The translations under genes and the position numbers were made by a program. Below are positions 61,489 to 64,000 of a stretch of 64,000 nt of DNA, piece by piece. Every line of letters begins with the position of its first letter. The stretch's first letter is position 1. This DNA is from Taibaiella koreensis (GTDB taxonomy: Bacteria; Bacteroidota; Bacteroidia; Chitinophagales; Chitinophagaceae): the NCBI RefSeq assembly GCF_003545715.1, contig NZ_QVNU01000003.1:782094-846093 (forward strand), in the 5' to 3' direction. The notes under the pieces are model-generated. The model did not search any database, had not been told where the DNA came from, and worked only from the letters and a program-made list of their open reading frames with translations.

Positions 61489-63537
61489 ATGAAATTTGCA
61501 AAACTGTTACTCGCCGGCGCTGCCCTGGGTACCATAGGCATCACCTCCTGCGGAGAAGGCGGGGGAAAATCGGCGGAGAAGAGTGCTGATTTTAAATTCA
61601 TCGACAGGGCCAATATGGATACCACTGTGAGCCCTGCCACTAACTTCTTTGAATATGCTAATGGGGCCTGGCTGAAAAAGACTGAGATCCCCGGAGATCA
61701 GACCCGCTGGGGAAGTTTCGATATGCTGGCCGAGCATACCAACGAGGACGTGCACAAGGTAATGGAAGATGCGGCCTCCGCTTCTGGCGACAAGGGCCGT
61801 ATGGTCGGCGACTTCTACAAAAGCGGTATGGATACCACAGCCATAGAAAAAGCAGGCATTGCCCCCATTAAGCCCATACTGGACCGTATTGCCGCGGTGA
61901 CCACTCCCCAGCAGTTCCTGGATGAAGTAGCCCTGCAATTTACACAAGGTAACACGACTATTATTGCCGGCTATGTAGCACCCGATGATAAGATCATTAC
62001 CAAACAGATCGTTCAGCTGGGCCAAACCGGCCTGGGTTTACCGACAAGAGACAACTATTTTGATAAGGATAGTACTTCTGAAAAGAACAGGCAGGCCTAT
62101 AAAGCCTATATCACCCAAATACTGGAGCTTACCGGCGAAGACAATGCCAATGCTGTGAAAAATGCACAGGCGATCTTCGAGTTGGAAACCAAGCTGGCTG
62201 CCGCTTCATTGAAACCGGTGGAAATGCGCGACCCGCAAAAATTGTACAATAAGTTCAGCCTGGACGCCTTCAGTAAACAAACGCCCGGCATGGATTGGAA
62301 AACATTGTTCGGCCAGTTTAAGATTAAAGGCGAAGACAGCCTGATCGTAAGCAATCCCAAATATTACCAGGAGCTGGCCCGCCAGCTGAAAGCTACTTCG
62401 ATTGATGTATGGAAGCAATACCTTACCTTTCATGTGACCAGCGATATGGCACCTTTCCTGAGCAGCGCTTTTAACAATGCAAGCTTTGAATTCTATGGTA
62501 AGACCTTAAGAGGTCAAAAGCTACAGAAGCCACGCTGGAAAAGGGTTATGGGTATCATCAATGGATCCATTGGCGACCAGCTGGGCCAGTTGTATGTAGA
62601 GAAGAACTTCAAGCCCGAGGCCAAAAAGCGGATGCAGGAATTGGTGGATAACCTGCAGAGCGCTTTCCGCGAACGGATTACCAAGTTGGATTGGATGAGC
62701 GATGTAACCAAGCAAAAAGCGCTGGCTAAGCTGAATTCCTTTACAAAGAAGATCGGTTACCCCGACAAATGGAAAGATTATTCTTCTGTAAAAATTGTGC
62801 CCGATAATTACATTCAGAACATCATCAATACTTCTGCGTTCAATTACAATTACGAGATCAGCAAGCTGGGCAAGCCTATTGATAAATCTGAATGGGGCAT
62901 GACACCCAATACGGTGAATGCTTATTACAACCCAGGTTGGAATGAGATCGTATTCCCGGCAGCTATTCTACAGTTCCCCTTCTTTGATTTCAATGCGGAT
63001 GACGCCGTGAACTATGGCGGTATTGGTGCCGTGATCGGCCACGAGATGACCCATGGTTTCGACGATCAGGGATGTCAGTATGATGCAGAAGGCTATCTGC
63101 GCAATTGGTGGACACCCGAGGATGCCAAGAAGTTTGCAGCTAAAACCGATGTCGTACGCCGGCAGTTTGATGCTTATACAGTATTGGATGGTAGCATGCA
63201 CGTAGACGGTTCGCTTACCCTGGGCGAAAATATTGCCGATCTTGGTGGTATTACCATTGCTTACGAAGCGTTTAAGAAAACCAAGCAAGGCCAGGGCGAT
63301 GAAAAGATCGACGGCTTTACACCTGATCAGCGCTTCTTCCTCAGCTGGGCACAGGTTTGGCGTGGCAAAGCAAAAGATGCTACCGTACGTCAGTTGATCC
63401 AGACCGATCCGCACTCACCGCAACAATGGAGAGGCAATGGCCCGTTGAGCAATTTCGAGCCATTCTACAAAGCGTTTAATGTAAAAGAAGGCGATAAGAT
63501 GTGGCGTGCCGATAGTGTACGCGCTAAAATATGGTAG
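61489..63537 (+). CDS. M13 (neprilysin/PepO-like) metallopeptidase lipoprotein
   Basis: A 682-aa envelope endopeptidase acting on oligopeptides. The signal MKFAKLLLAGAALGTIGITS ends at a lipobox Cys (about 21). The M13 N-domain (about 45-430) precedes the catalytic domain with HEMTH (518-522, in VIGHEMTHGFDDQG), third ligand E580 (GENIADLGG) and NAYYNPGWNEIVFPAAIL. The C-terminus KMWRADSVRAKIW is a shortened form of the family's usual Cys-x-x-x-Trp end. It is monocistronic with its own terminator. Confidence 0.95.
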   Translation: MKFAKLLLAGAALGTIGITSCGEGGGKSAEKSADFKFIDRANMDTTVSPATNFFEYANGAWLKKTEIPGDQTRWGSFDMLAEHTNEDVHKVMEDAASASGDKGRMVGDFYKSGMDTTAIEKAGIAPIKPILDRIAAVTTPQQFLDEVALQFTQGNTTIIAGYVAPDDKIITKQIVQLGQTGLGLPTRDNYFDKDSTSEKNRQAYKAYITQILELTGEDNANAVKNAQAIFELETKLAAASLKPVEMRDPQKLYNKFSLDAFSKQTPGMDWKTLFGQFKIKGEDSLIVSNPKYYQELARQLKATSIDVWKQYLTFHVTSDMAPFLSSAFNNASFEFYGKTLRGQKLQKPRWKRVMGIINGSIGDQLGQLYVEKNFKPEAKKRMQELVDNLQSAFRERITKLDWMSDVTKQKALAKLNSFTKKIGYPDKWKDYSSVKIVPDNYIQNIINTSAFNYNYEISKLGKPIDKSEWGMTPNTVNAYYNPGWNEIVFPAAILQFPFFDFNADDAVNYGGIGAVIGHEMTHGFDDQGCQYDAEGYLRNWWTPEDAKKFAAKTDVVRRQFDAYTVLDGSMHVDGSLTLGENIADLGGITIAYEAFKKTKQGQGDEKIDGFTPDQRFFLSWAQVWRGKAKDATVRQLIQTDPHSPQQWRGNGPLSNFEPFYKAFNVKEGDKMWRADSVRAKIW

Positions 63538-63572
63538 GAGGGCAACGCCTGCCAGTCTTGGAATAACAGACG

Positions 63573-63604
63573 CCGGCTGTATCGTAAGATGCAGCCGGTT
63601 TTTT
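63573..63604 (+). terminator. Terminator of the M13 peptidase gene
   Basis: CCGGCTG-T-ATC, loop GTAA, GAT-G-CAGCCGG, then TTTTTT. An 11-bp stem with a T-run. Confidence 0.9.
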
Positions 63605-63890
63605 GTGGGTAAGCAGGTACAGTTGGCAGGTAGCAGTTAGCAATATGTTGCTGGGAGCAAATGCCAGCTGTTTTGTTTTACAGCCAAGGCCTTGAGTGTT
63701 AAGTTGACAGTTAACAGTTAGCAAGGAATATGCAATTGCCAATTATCCACTGCCAACTCTTTGCCGCTCACTGCCCACTGTCAATTGCCCACTATTACCC
63801 AATACTCAATACCCAATACTCACTACGCACTACCCAATACCCACTACCCATTACTCACTACCCAATACTAACGTCTAAGATCTAACGTCT
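63605..63890. repeat. Degenerate short-unit repeat block
   Basis: Units of the type CAGTTAGCA/CAGTTGGCA (63615-63725) pass into CCAATACTCA/CCACTACCCA (63780-63870) and then TCTAACGTCTAA. No gene is present. It is a scrambled relative of the 7-bp array at 9221. Confidence 0.75.
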
Positions 63891-63966
63891 AAAAATAAAT
63901 ATGAGGGCTACAAATAGCCATGGTGGCGTTATAGGCAAGAAAGTGGCGTGTAGGGACAATAAAATT

Positions 63967-63998
63967 TTTGGCAGAACGGAAAAGGGCAGCTACTTTTG
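63967..63998 (+). promoter_or_regulatory. Promoter reading out of the window (TTTG-N20-TACTTTTG)
   Basis: TTTG 63967-63970, 20 bases, TACTTTTG 63991-63998: a full consensus match. The gene it serves begins beyond the right edge. Confidence 0.8.
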
Positions 63999-64000
63999 CG

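Overview
The window looks like a chromosomal segment of a Bacteroidota bacterium, most likely in the Chitinophagales/Chitinophagaceae range. The evidence is recurrent TTTG-N20-TAnnTTTG promoters, a fused SecDF, type IX secretion (T9SS) C-terminal signals on three exported proteins plus a PorT-like T9SS barrel, a LuxC-type acyl-CoA reductase facing a ferredoxin gene, DUF4293, type B L31 and menaquinone-type UbiE/MenG. I see no phage, IS element, integrase, CRISPR array, rRNA or tRNA. Taxonomy is inference from gene content only.

Layout. 0-9 kb: secDF (cut by the left edge), an RlpA-like lipoprotein, a VOC protein, a T9SS-exported M14 carboxypeptidase, L31, a small membrane protein, an SprT-like protein and a serine hydrolase. 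9.2-10.6 kb: 7-bp tandem repeats, then the rpsF-rpsR-rplI operon with a consensus promoter and terminator. 10.7-17 kb: a small unknown protein, a palindromic repeat, a beta-CASP nuclease, pckA, a 51-aa membrane protein, and an ECF sigma / membrane anti-sigma-like / outer-membrane barrel operon. 17-24.5 kb: a repeat-rich spacer, an omega-amidase-like protein, a solitary lanthipeptide-type RiPP precursor, comEC, a LytS/LytTR two-component system and an unknown lipoprotein. 24.7-39.4 kb: apaG, recX, DUF4293, serS, a dipeptide-type ABC permease, HtrA protease, LuxC reductase and ferredoxin, a GNAT-nitrilase fusion, mutS, a large helical protein and an ArsR regulator. 39.7-46.4 kb: an orphan histidine kinase, yqgE, a YiiX-like hydrolase, a DUF4878-like lipoprotein, metK, yajQ and lgt. 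46.6-50.3 kb: a HmuY-like secreted protein and a HmuR-like TonB receptor, probably for heme. 50.5-57.8 kb: a secreted five-repeat protein, an exported HExxH protein, an ABC exporter, superoxide dismutase, porT, ubiE/menG and dtd. 57.9-64 kb: dnaB, a 640-bp spacer with five DnaA-box-like sites, rpe, aroQ, an M13 peptidase, a degenerate repeat block and a consensus promoter reading off the right edge.

Functional themes are envelope biogenesis and export (SecDF, Lgt, PorT, HtrA, T9SS cargo), housekeeping (S6/S18/L9/L31, SerS, MutS, DnaB, MetK, Dtd) and nutrient uptake (HmuYR-like pair, exported peptidases). The least ordinary items are the solitary RiPP precursor at 18.4-18.6 kb, the regularly spaced DnaA-like boxes between dnaB and rpe, the HmuYR-like pair with a strong intercistronic hairpin, very short promoter-to-start distances at several genes, and a perfect 54-bp palindrome at 34.2 kb related to one at 11.0 kb.
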